In this document: one piece after another, positions 42,337 through 50,492 of the stretch
How the letters are laid out: each line of letters begins with the position of its first letter
Position numbering within the stretch: the stretch's first letter is position 1
From: Burkholderiales bacterium
Lineage (GTDB): Bacteria > Pseudomonadota > Gammaproteobacteria > Burkholderiales > Burkholderiaceae_C
Assembly: GCA_016191995.1 (NCBI GenBank)
Contig: JACPVA010000132.1
Coordinates: forward strand, 1 to 64,000
Direction of reading: 5' to 3'
Length of the DNA: 64,000 nucleotides
Translations under genes and position numbers: made by a program
The notes under the pieces: generated by a model
The model's input: the letters and a program-made list of their open reading frames with translations, nothing else
The model's database searches: none
What the model was told of the DNA's origin: nothing

Positions 42337-43085
42337 TCGACCCGCTGCTGCTCGCCTGCACCCGCATCGGCACCTTCGACGGCGCGCGCGCGCTGACCAA
42401 CGCCAGCGGCTTCTTCTTCGAGCGCGACGGCGCGCTGTTTCTCGTCACGAGCCGGCATGTCTTCGTCGACTCGCCCAGCGGCCACCACCCGGACCGCATC
42501 GAGCTCGAGATCCACAGCGACCCCGACGACCTCGGGCGCTCGGTGGCGCTGTCGCTGCCGTTGTACGCTGGCGGCCTCAGCCTGTGGCGGCAGGCGCGCG
42601 ATGCCGGCGGCGAGGTCGACGTCGCCGTGCTGCGCGTCGACCGCGCGCTGCTGCCGCCGCGCGCGCAGCTGCGCGGCTTCGCGCCGGCGCATCTGCAGGT
42701 CGACACGTCCGAGGTGCCGCCGGGGCAGCCGGTGGCAATCGTCGGTTTTCCGCTCGGCTTTCACGATACGCTGCACCACCTGCCGGTGGTGCGGCAGGCG
42801 GTCGTGGCGTCGGCCTTCGGGCTGCGCTTCCAGGGCCAGGGCTACTTCCTGACCGACGGCCGCACGCACCGCGGTACCAGCGGCTCGCCGGTCGTGATGC
42901 GCGCGCCCGGCCCGGTCGCCGCCGGCGCTGCGCTGCCGTGGCGGCTGCTGGGCGTGCACTCGGCCAGCATGGACCTGCGAACGCGCGACCGCGAGCTCGA
43001 CGAGAGCCTGGGGCTGAACCTGGCCTGGTATGCCGACATCCTGCTGACGCTGACGGCACCGTCGCCGGCTGCTGCACCGGGCTGA
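42333..43085 (+). CDS. Trypsin-like serine peptidase domain protein
   Basis: NASGFFFERDGALFLVTSRHVF, DVAVLRVD, THRGTSGSPVVM; overlaps the sbcB stop by 4 nt. Confidence 0.8.
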   Translation: MIDPLLLACTRIGTFDGARALTNASGFFFERDGALFLVTSRHVFVDSPSGHHPDRIELEIHSDPDDLGRSVALSLPLYAGGLSLWRQARDAGGEVDVAVLRVDRALLPPRAQLRGFAPAHLQVDTSEVPPGQPVAIVGFPLGFHDTLHHLPVVRQAVVASAFGLRFQGQGYFLTDGRTHRGTSGSPVVMRAPGPVAAGAALPWRLLGVHSASMDLRTRDRELDESLGLNLAWYADILLTLTAPSPAAAPG

Positions 43086-43156
43086 CCGCGGCGCCCGACC
43101 TGCCGCCGCGCGGCGAGCGTTGCACAATGGTTCCCCGCCCGCCAGCGAGCCCCCGC

Positions 43157-43882
43157 ATGGAAGTCCCGACGCTGCAGCACGAGACCGTCACACCCATCCA
43201 TCTGATCGGTGGCGAGAAGGGGGGTGTAGGCAAGTCGATGATGGCGCGCGTGCTCGCGCAGTATTTCATCGACCACGAGATCGACTTCGTCGGCTTCGAC
43301 ACCGACCGCTCGCACGGCGCACTGCTGCGCTTCTACGCCGAGCGGGCGTCGCCGGTGCTGGTCGACCGCTACGAGGCGCTGGACCGGATCGTCGAGGCCG
43401 CCTGCGAGCAGCCGGGCCGGCGCGTGCTCGTCGACCTGGCGGCGCAGACGCACGAGCCGCTGGTCGAGTGGATGGACGAGTCGGGCGTGCTCGACATGGC
43501 CGACGTGTCGGGCATCGCACTGAGCTATTGGCATGTGATGGACGCCGGGCGCGACTCGGTCGACCTGCTGCAGCGGCTGCTCGACCGCTTCGGCCAGCGT
43601 GTCCAGTATGTGATCGTCAAGAACCAGCTGCGCGGCGACGACTTCGGCCAGCTGCTGCGATCGGGCGAGCTCGATCGCGCGCTCGGCCTGGGCGCGCGGG
43701 TGATGGACCTGAGAAGGCTGCACGAGCCGATCGCGCAGAAGATCGACGCCCGCAACGCCAGCTTCGCCGCCGCTCGCGACGCGCATGCGATCGACGGCCC
43801 GGGGCTCGGGCTGATGGAGCGCCAGCGGCTGAAGCTGTGGATGAATCACGCCTACGAGGCGATCGCGCGCATCGGGGTCTGA
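43157..43882 (+). CDS. ParA/CobQ-like P-loop ATPase
   Basis: IHLIGGEKGGVGKSMMARVLAQYFID; FVGFDTDRSHGALLRFY. Confidence 0.82.
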   Translation: MEVPTLQHETVTPIHLIGGEKGGVGKSMMARVLAQYFIDHEIDFVGFDTDRSHGALLRFYAERASPVLVDRYEALDRIVEAACEQPGRRVLVDLAAQTHEPLVEWMDESGVLDMADVSGIALSYWHVMDAGRDSVDLLQRLLDRFGQRVQYVIVKNQLRGDDFGQLLRSGELDRALGLGARVMDLRRLHEPIAQKIDARNASFAAARDAHAIDGPGLGLMERQRLKLWMNHAYEAIARIGV

Positions 43883-43958
43883 GGCGCGGCGGCTCGTCAT
43901 CGCCGCAGTGGCCGCGCGACGCGCCTGCAGCGCGCCGGCACTGCAACCGGGGGGAAGC

Positions 43959-44954
43959 ATGAAGATCGAACGCATCGCCATCGTCGGTGCGGGGGCCATC
44001 GGCGGATGCCTGGGGGCGCGGCTGGCGGCGCTGGACGATGTCCGCGTCGGCGCGGTCGCGCGCGGCGCGACGCTGGCGGCGCTGCGTGCGCACGGCTGGC
44101 GGCTGGATGTCGGCGGCGAACTGCTGCAGTCCCCGGTGCACGGTCTGGCCGAGGACCCGGCGGCGCTGGGCGAGCAGGACCTGGTCGTCGTCGCCGTCAA
44201 GCAGCCGGCGCTGCCGGCGCTGGCACCGCGGCTGGCGCCGCTGGTCGGGCCGCACACGGTGATCCTGCCGGCGATGAACGGCGTGCCGTGGTGGTTCGGC
44301 CACGGGCTGCCGGGGTCGGCCGCGGGGATGAAGCTCGCGACCGTCGACCCGGGCGGGGCCTGCGCGCGTGCGCTGCCGACCGCGCGGGTCGTCGGCTGCG
44401 TCGTGCATCTGGCGGCGCTGGTGGCCGAGCCGGGGCGCGTGCTGCTGAAGATGGGGCAGGGGCTGATCGTCGGCGAGCCTCTGGGTGGTACGAGTGCGCG
44501 GCTGGAGGCCGTCTCGGCGCTGCTGCGGCGCGCGGGATTCGACGTCACCGTCTCGCCGGCTATCCACCGCGACACCTGGTACAAGCTGTGGGGCAATATC
44601 ACGATGAACCCGGTGTCGGCGCTGACCGGGGCCACGGCCGACGCCATCCTCGACGACCCGCAGGTGCGCGCGCTGTGCTCGGCGGTGATGGAAGAGGTCG
44701 CCGCGGTCGGCGCGCGCATCGGCTGCGGCATCGACCAGACGCCCGAGGACCGGCACGCCGTCACGCGCAAGCTGGGTGCGTTCAAGACCTCGATGCTGCA
44801 GGACGTCGAGGCCGGACGCGCGATCGAGCTCGACGGCATCGTCGGCGCGGTGCGCGAGATCGCCGCGCAGGTCGGTGTGGCCACGCCCTTTCTGGACGCG
44901 CTGTTCGGGCTGACGCGGCTGATGGCGCGCGTGCGCGGACTGGTTGCGGCCTGA
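43959..44954 (+). CDS. 2-dehydropantoate 2-reductase family protein
   Basis: IAIVGAGAIGGCLGARLA, VVAVKQPAL, RDTWYKLWGNITMNPVSALTGAT. Confidence 0.88.
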   Translation: MKIERIAIVGAGAIGGCLGARLAALDDVRVGAVARGATLAALRAHGWRLDVGGELLQSPVHGLAEDPAALGEQDLVVVAVKQPALPALAPRLAPLVGPHTVILPAMNGVPWWFGHGLPGSAAGMKLATVDPGGACARALPTARVVGCVVHLAALVAEPGRVLLKMGQGLIVGEPLGGTSARLEAVSALLRRAGFDVTVSPAIHRDTWYKLWGNITMNPVSALTGATADAILDDPQVRALCSAVMEEVAAVGARIGCGIDQTPEDRHAVTRKLGAFKTSMLQDVEAGRAIELDGIVGAVREIAAQVGVATPFLDALFGLTRLMARVRGLVAA

Positions 44955-44997
44955 CGGTGCGCGCCGCCTCCGCAAGCTGCCCGGCGCACGCCGCGGC

Positions 44998-46290
44998 ATG
45001 ATCATGCGCGCGGGCCGGACCACGGCGCACGAGCCGGACAGCCGCTACGCCTGGTGGCGGCTGGCGGCGACGCTGGCAACGATGACCGTCGGCTCGTGCG
45101 CGATGTACGTCGTCTCGGTCGTGCTGCCGGCGGTGCAGGTGGAGTTCGGCGTCGCGCGTGCCGACGCCTCGCTTCCGTATACGCTGCTGATGGTCGGCTT
45201 CGGCCTCGGCGGCGTGCTGATGGGGCGGCTGGTCGACCGCTTCGGCGTGATGCCGGTGCTGTGGATCGGCGCCGCCGGGCTCGGGTCGGGCTTCGTGCTG
45301 GCGGCGCAGACGCAGAGCATCACCGGCTTCGCGCTCGTGCACGGGCTGCTGATGGGGCTGCTCGGCAGCAGCACCAGCTTTGCGCCGCTGGTGGCCGATA
45401 CCGCGCAGTGGTTCGTGCGTCGGCGCGGCATCGCGGTGGCGATCTGCGCCAGCGGCAACTATGTCGCCGGCACGATCTGGCCGCCGCTCGTCCAGTGGGG
45501 CATCACGCACTGGGGCTGGCGCGACACCTACACCGCGCTCGGGCTGTTCTGCGCCGCGTCGATGGCGCTGCTCGCGCTGGCGATGCGGCCGCGCGCGCCG
45601 GCGGCCGTGCCGGTGACGGTGCGTGCCGGCGTGCCGGTGGCCGGCGAGCGGCCCTTCGGACTGTCGCTGAATACCGCCACCGCCTGGCTGTGCCTGGCCG
45701 GCGTGGCCTGCTGCGTGGCGATGGCGATGCCGCAGGTGCATATCGTCGCCTACTGCAGCGACCTGGGCTTCGGCCCGGCACGCGGGGCCGAGATGCTGTC
45801 GCTGATGCTCGCCACCGGCATCGTCAGCCGGCTCGTGATGGGTGCGGTCTGCGATCGCATCGGCGGGCTGCGCACGCTGCTGCTGGGCTCGACGCTGCAG
45901 GCGATCGCGCTGCTGATGTTCCTGCCCTTCGACGGGCTGGTCTCGCTGTACCTGGTCTCGGCGCTGTTCGGGTTGTTCCAGGGCGGCATCGTGCCGAGCT
46001 ACGCGATCATCGTGCGCGAGCATTTCCCGCTGCGCGTGGCCGGCGCGCGCACCGGCGCGGTGCTGATGGCCACGTTGTTCGGCATGGCGCTGGGCGGCTG
46101 GATGTCGGGCAAGGTCTACGACCTGACCGGCTCGTACGACGCCGCGTTCGTCAACGGCATCGCATGGAATGCCCTGAACATGGCGATCGCCGGCTGGCTG
46201 CTGTGGCGCGTGCACGGTGGCTCGGGGCGGCGCGGCGCCCTGACGGCGCCCGGTCTGGCACGATCCGCGGGCCCGGGGCCGCGCCGCTAG
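44998..46290 (+). CDS. MFS transporter
   Basis: 12-TM-like; MGRLVDRFGVMPVLWIG; ATLFGMALGGWMSGKVYDLTGSYDAAF. Confidence 0.88.
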   Translation: MIMRAGRTTAHEPDSRYAWWRLAATLATMTVGSCAMYVVSVVLPAVQVEFGVARADASLPYTLLMVGFGLGGVLMGRLVDRFGVMPVLWIGAAGLGSGFVLAAQTQSITGFALVHGLLMGLLGSSTSFAPLVADTAQWFVRRRGIAVAICASGNYVAGTIWPPLVQWGITHWGWRDTYTALGLFCAASMALLALAMRPRAPAAVPVTVRAGVPVAGERPFGLSLNTATAWLCLAGVACCVAMAMPQVHIVAYCSDLGFGPARGAEMLSLMLATGIVSRLVMGAVCDRIGGLRTLLLGSTLQAIALLMFLPFDGLVSLYLVSALFGLFQGGIVPSYAIIVREHFPLRVAGARTGAVLMATLFGMALGGWMSGKVYDLTGSYDAAFVNGIAWNALNMAIAGWLLWRVHGGSGRRGALTAPGLARSAGPGPRR

Positions 46291-46377
46291 GAGACCGCCG
46301 GGTTCCTCGGAGTGCCGCGCGCCAGTGTCGCGTGCTACCCGCCCGGCGCCGCGGCGCCGGCGGGCGCCGGGCGGCGT

Positions 46378-46449
46378 GGCGGACCCGGCGGACCCGGCGG
46401 AACTGGCGGACGTGGCGGACGTGGCGGACGTGGCGGACGTGGCGGACGG
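46378..46449. repeat. 9-bp minisatellite, 8 units (GGCGGAC..)
   Basis: ggcggaccc x2, ggcggaact, ggcggacgt x4, ggcggacgg in tandem. Confidence 0.93.
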
Positions 46450-46616
46450 CCGGCGTGGAGCCAGGCCGGGCCCGGATACGCGCCCCGGTGTCGCGGTGGC
46501 GACATATTTCGCGCCGCGACCGGATCATGGGTTGAGCCCGGCGCTGCGCGGGCCGACAATCATTCGCCAGCCTCGATGCCCCGCCTCTGTCCCGCCCCCC
46601 GACCTGCCCGAGCCCC

Positions 46617-47639
46617 GTGACGCGCTATCTCGAGCCCGCGAGCCGCAGCGGCGAGCTGCTGCGCCTGGTGCTGCCTCGGATGAGCCAGCACCCGGCGGCG
46701 TTCAACCCGCTGACCTACGCGGTCTGGTACGAGCACCTGGCCGGCATCAATGCGAAGCTGAGCGCGGCGGTCGAGAAGTGCCTGGCCGGCGGCGGCAAGC
46801 TCGACGATGCCGCGATCGCGCGCCTGCACCGCGACCATGTCGCCGATATCGACGCCGAGACCGCGGCCCGCGTCAGCGGCAGCATGCAGCGCGTGATGGA
46901 GGAGTTGCGCCAGTCCGCGTCCGAGGCCGGCGGGTCGGCGGGCGAGGTCGCGCCGCGGCTCGAGGCGCTCAGCCGCGCGCTGGCCGGCGGCGACGCCGGC
47001 GCCGTCGCCGCCGAGGTCGACGGCATGCGTGCCAGCACCTCGCGCCTGCAAGGGGCGCTGGACGTGCTGCGCGAGCAGGTCCAGAGCAGCCGCGGGGAGA
47101 TCGAGCGGCTGCGCGGCGAGCTCGACCGCACGCGCGAGGAGGCGGTGATGTGCGCGCTGACCGGCGTGCTCAACCGCAAGGGTTTCGAGCAGCGCATGCG
47201 CGAGCTGTTCGAGTCGCCGCGCGGGCGGCCGGCGTCGCTGGCGCTGGCGATGATCGACATCGACCACTTCAAGCGCATCAACGACGAGCACGGCCACCTG
47301 ATGGGCGACCGCGTGCTGGAGGCGCTCGGCCGCGTGCTGCGCGAGACCGTCAAGGCGCCGGGCGCGGCGGCGGCGCGCTACGGTGGCGAGGAGTTCGCGC
47401 TCGTGCTGCCCGGCCATACCGCCGACGAGGCGGCCGAGCTGGCCGAGCGGATCCGCGTGGCGACGCCGGGGATGCCGGTGCGCCAGCGCCAATCCGACCG
47501 CAAGATCGCCGGCGTGACGATCTCCGCCGGCGTCACCGTCGCGCGCGCCGGCGACGACGCGACCACGCTCGTCGCGCGCGCCGACGCCGCGCTGTACCAG
47601 TCCAAGCACGGCGGGCGCAACCGCGTCACGGTCGCCTGA
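46617..47639 (+). CDS. GGDEF diguanylate cyclase
   Basis: CALTGVLNRKGFEQRM, IDIDHFKRINDEHGHLMGD, ARYGGEEFALVLPG; GTG start. Confidence 0.93.
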   Translation: MTRYLEPASRSGELLRLVLPRMSQHPAAFNPLTYAVWYEHLAGINAKLSAAVEKCLAGGGKLDDAAIARLHRDHVADIDAETAARVSGSMQRVMEELRQSASEAGGSAGEVAPRLEALSRALAGGDAGAVAAEVDGMRASTSRLQGALDVLREQVQSSRGEIERLRGELDRTREEAVMCALTGVLNRKGFEQRMRELFESPRGRPASLALAMIDIDHFKRINDEHGHLMGDRVLEALGRVLRETVKAPGAAAARYGGEEFALVLPGHTADEAAELAERIRVATPGMPVRQRQSDRKIAGVTISAGVTVARAGDDATTLVARADAALYQSKHGGRNRVTVA

Positions 47640-47717
47640 ACGGTCAGCGGCCGCCGCGCTCAAGCGGCGCGGCACGCGGCCGATAGCCCGGGGGTGTACT
47701 CCCCGGACCCGTTCGCG

Positions 47718-49703
47718 ATGCGAAGCCGCCGCCGCCCGATTCCCCGCCGACCCGGCTGGCCGCTGGCCGGCGCCATGCTGGTCGCCTGCGCCTGGCCGGC
47801 TCGCGCGGCCGGCGATCTGACCGGGCTCAGCCTGGAGCAGTTGCTCGACGTGCGCATCGTCGGCGCGTCCAAGTACGAGCAGACGGCCGACCGCGTCGGT
47901 GCGGCGGTCAGCGTGATCGGGCGCGAGCAGGTCCGCGCCTTCGGTTGGCGCACGGTCGAGGAGGCGCTGGCCAGCCTGCCCGGCATCCACCTGAGCTACG
48001 ACCGCCAGTACGCCTACCTCGGCACGCGCGGTTTCGGCCTGCCGGGCGACTACAACACGCGCGTGCTGGTGACGGTCGACGGCAACCGTCTCAACGATGT
48101 CGCCTACGACGGCGGGCCGCTCGGTCGCCAGCTGCCGATCGACCTCGACCTGATCGAGCGCATCGAGTTCATCCCCGGCCCGGCGGGCGCGGTCTACGGC
48201 CAGAACGCGATGTTCGGCGTCGTCAACCTGGTGACGCGGCGTGGCGCGGAGGTCGGCGGGGTCGAGATCGCCGGCGGCGTGCATCATCCGCAGCGGCTGG
48301 CGGAGGCGCGCGCGAGCTGGGGCGGCACGCTGGGCGGCGGCCTGGACCTGCTGGTCTCGGTGACGGCGCAGGATGCGCGCGGTCAGGACCTGGCGCTGGA
48401 CTTCGGCGACGCCGGCATCGCCGGCACGGCGCGCGGCCTGGACGGCGAGCGCGATCTCGAGCTGTACGCGCGTATCGGCCGCGGCGCGTGGTCGGCCGAC
48501 CTGACGCTCGGCCGCTGGCGCAAGGAGGACCCGACCGGCGCCTACTTCTCCGACCCGCTGGTGCCGGGGCAGTACCAGCAGGACGGCTATGCGCTGGCGC
48601 AGTGGCAATGGCGCGAGAGCCTGCAAGGCGGGGCGGTCGAGCTGCATGCCCGGCTGTTCGCCGGCGAGGAGCGCTATCGCTCGATGCTGATCTACGAGGG
48701 ATCCGGCTACCGCTTCCCGGCGACCTCGCAGTGGCGCGGCGGCGAGCTGCGCGCGGTGTCGACCGCCTGGGACGGCCACACGCTGATGGCCGGCGTCGAG
48801 CTGCAGGACAACGCCCGCACCGACCAGTCGGTGCTCGACGTCGCCGAGCCGGCGAACGACTTCACGATCCGCTCGCCCGGATGGCGCGTCGGCGCCTACC
48901 TGCAGGACGAGTGGCAGCTCGGCACCGACTGGGCAGCGACGCTCGGACTGCGCGCCGACCGCAACGACCGCACCGGCACCGCGCTCAGCCCGCGCGCGGC
49001 GCTGATCTGGCGTGCGACGCCGGCCAGCGTCGTCAAGGCGCTGCTCGGCCGCGCGCACCGCGCGCCGAATGCCTACGAGCGCGACTACGACGACGGCTTC
49101 GCGCAGGTCGGCAACCCGGCGCTGGGGCGCGAGAGCATCGATACCGCCGAGCTCGTGCTCGACCATCGGCTCGACGCCGAGCTCGCGCTGCGCGCGTCGG
49201 CCTACCGCTGGCGGATGCACGATATCGTCACCCTCGATATCGACCCGGTGTCGGGCCTGCCGCAGTACCGCGCCGGCCCGACCGTCGACGCGCGCGGGCT
49301 GGAGCTGTCGGCCGACAAGACCTGGCGTGGCGGCGCCCGCCTGCGCGGCAGCGTCTCGCTGCAGCAGGTGCGCAACGCCGACGGCAGCGCGCTGGTCAAC
49401 TCGCCCGAACGCATGGCCAAGCTCGCGTTCAGCGCGCCGCTGCCGTGGGCCGGGCTGCGGCTGGGCTGGGAGTGGCAGGCCGAGAGCGGGCGCCTGGCGC
49501 TGGACGGAAGCCGGCTCGGCGGATTCGCGCTGTCGCACCTGAACCTGGCTGCCGACGGCTGGCTGCCGGGGGTGGAGCTGTCGCTGGCGCTGCGCAACCT
49601 GCTCGACAAGCGCCATGCGCATCCCGGCGCCGATACCAACTGGCAGAACGCGATCGAGCAGGACGGCCGCAGCCTGCGGCTGACCGCGCGCGCGCGCTTC
49701 TGA
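47718..49703 (+). CDS. TonB-dependent receptor
   Basis: Signal peptide; LSLEQLLDVRIVGASKYEQTADRVGAAVSVIGREQV, VYGQNAMFGVVNLVTRRG; C-terminal RLTARARF. Confidence 0.92.
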   Translation: MRSRRRPIPRRPGWPLAGAMLVACAWPARAAGDLTGLSLEQLLDVRIVGASKYEQTADRVGAAVSVIGREQVRAFGWRTVEEALASLPGIHLSYDRQYAYLGTRGFGLPGDYNTRVLVTVDGNRLNDVAYDGGPLGRQLPIDLDLIERIEFIPGPAGAVYGQNAMFGVVNLVTRRGAEVGGVEIAGGVHHPQRLAEARASWGGTLGGGLDLLVSVTAQDARGQDLALDFGDAGIAGTARGLDGERDLELYARIGRGAWSADLTLGRWRKEDPTGAYFSDPLVPGQYQQDGYALAQWQWRESLQGGAVELHARLFAGEERYRSMLIYEGSGYRFPATSQWRGGELRAVSTAWDGHTLMAGVELQDNARTDQSVLDVAEPANDFTIRSPGWRVGAYLQDEWQLGTDWAATLGLRADRNDRTGTALSPRAALIWRATPASVVKALLGRAHRAPNAYERDYDDGFAQVGNPALGRESIDTAELVLDHRLDAELALRASAYRWRMHDIVTLDIDPVSGLPQYRAGPTVDARGLELSADKTWRGGARLRGSVSLQQVRNADGSALVNSPERMAKLAFSAPLPWAGLRLGWEWQAESGRLALDGSRLGGFALSHLNLAADGWLPGVELSLALRNLLDKRHAHPGADTNWQNAIEQDGRSLRLTARARF

Positions 49704-49726
49704 GCACGGCCTGCTGCGGCCCGACG

Positions 49727-49951
49727 ATGCCAGCGCGATCCCGCCCCCTGCATCCGCGCCGTCCCGCGCGCGCGGCGGCGCAGCTGCTGCTGGCGCTGGC
49801 GCTGATGGCTGGCGGGCCGGCGCCGGCGATGACGCTGCAGGCGCTGCTGCAGTTGCCGCTGGAGCGGCTGCTGCAGCTCGAGATCGGCGCGCGCCGCGTC
49901 GCCGGTGCACCCGCGGCCCTCGCCGCCGAAGGGGCAGGCGATGCCGGCTGA
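49727..49951 (+). CDS. Short secreted protein resembling an orphan TonB-receptor N-terminal motif
   Basis: 74 aa; MTLQALLQLPLERLLQLEIGARR resembles receptor LTGLSLEQLLDVRIVGASK; overlaps next ORF. Confidence 0.45.
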   Translation: MPARSRPLHPRRPARAAAQLLLALALMAGGPAPAMTLQALLQLPLERLLQLEIGARRVAGAPAALAAEGAGDAG

Positions 49952-50492
49952 GCGGGCCATGCCCGGGCGCGGCTGGCGCGCCTTGCTGCTGGCGCTGCTG
50001 GCGCTGACGGCCGCCGCGGCCTGGCTGCCGGCGCGCGCCGAGATGCTGCCCGAGTACCGGCTGAAGGCCGCCTTCCTGTACAACTTCGCGCTCTTTACCG
50101 AGTGGCCCGCCGGCGCCGGCGAGACGCTGCCGCTGTGCCTGGTCGGTGCCGACCCGTTCGGTGCCGAGGCCGATGGCCTGGAGGGCAAGGCCGTCGGCGC
50201 ACGCCGCCTGACGGTGCAGCGCGGCAGCGGGCCGGGCGCGCTCGCGGGCTGCCGCATCGTCTTCGTCGCGCCGGCGGCGATCGCCGAGCTGCCGCGGATC
50301 GCGCAGTCGCTGCGCGGCGCGGGCGTGCTGCTGGTGGCCGACAGCCCGGGCGCGCTGCGCAGCGGCGCGATCATCAACATGAATGTCGAACGCCAGCGCG
50401 TGAGCTTCGAGGCCAGCCTGGCGGCCGCGCGCGAGGCCGGGCTGGGCTTGAGCTCGCGCCTGCTGCGGCTGGCCACCGAGGTGATCCAGTGA
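49941..50492 (+). CDS. yfiR: YfiR (DUF4154) family periplasmic protein
   Basis: [82 protein letters not shown]. Confidence 0.9.
   Translation: MPAERAMPGRGWRALLLALLALTAAAAWLPARAEMLPEYRLKAAFLYNFALFTEWPAGAGETLPLCLVGADPFGAEADGLEGKAVGARRLTVQRGSGPGALAGCRIVFVAPAAIAELPRIAQSLRGAGVLLVADSPGALRSGAIINMNVERQRVSFEASLAAAREAGLGLSSRLLRLATEVIQ

Noticed and set aside
46312-46620. Gly-rich 102-aa ORF spanning the 9-bp repeat
   Set aside because: Open frame is explained by the repeat itself (GGRGGRGG); no signal peptide, domain or clear ribosome-binding site
46560-49910. 1116-aa minus-strand ORF
   Set aside because: Shadow frame antisense to the GGDEF and TonB receptor genes
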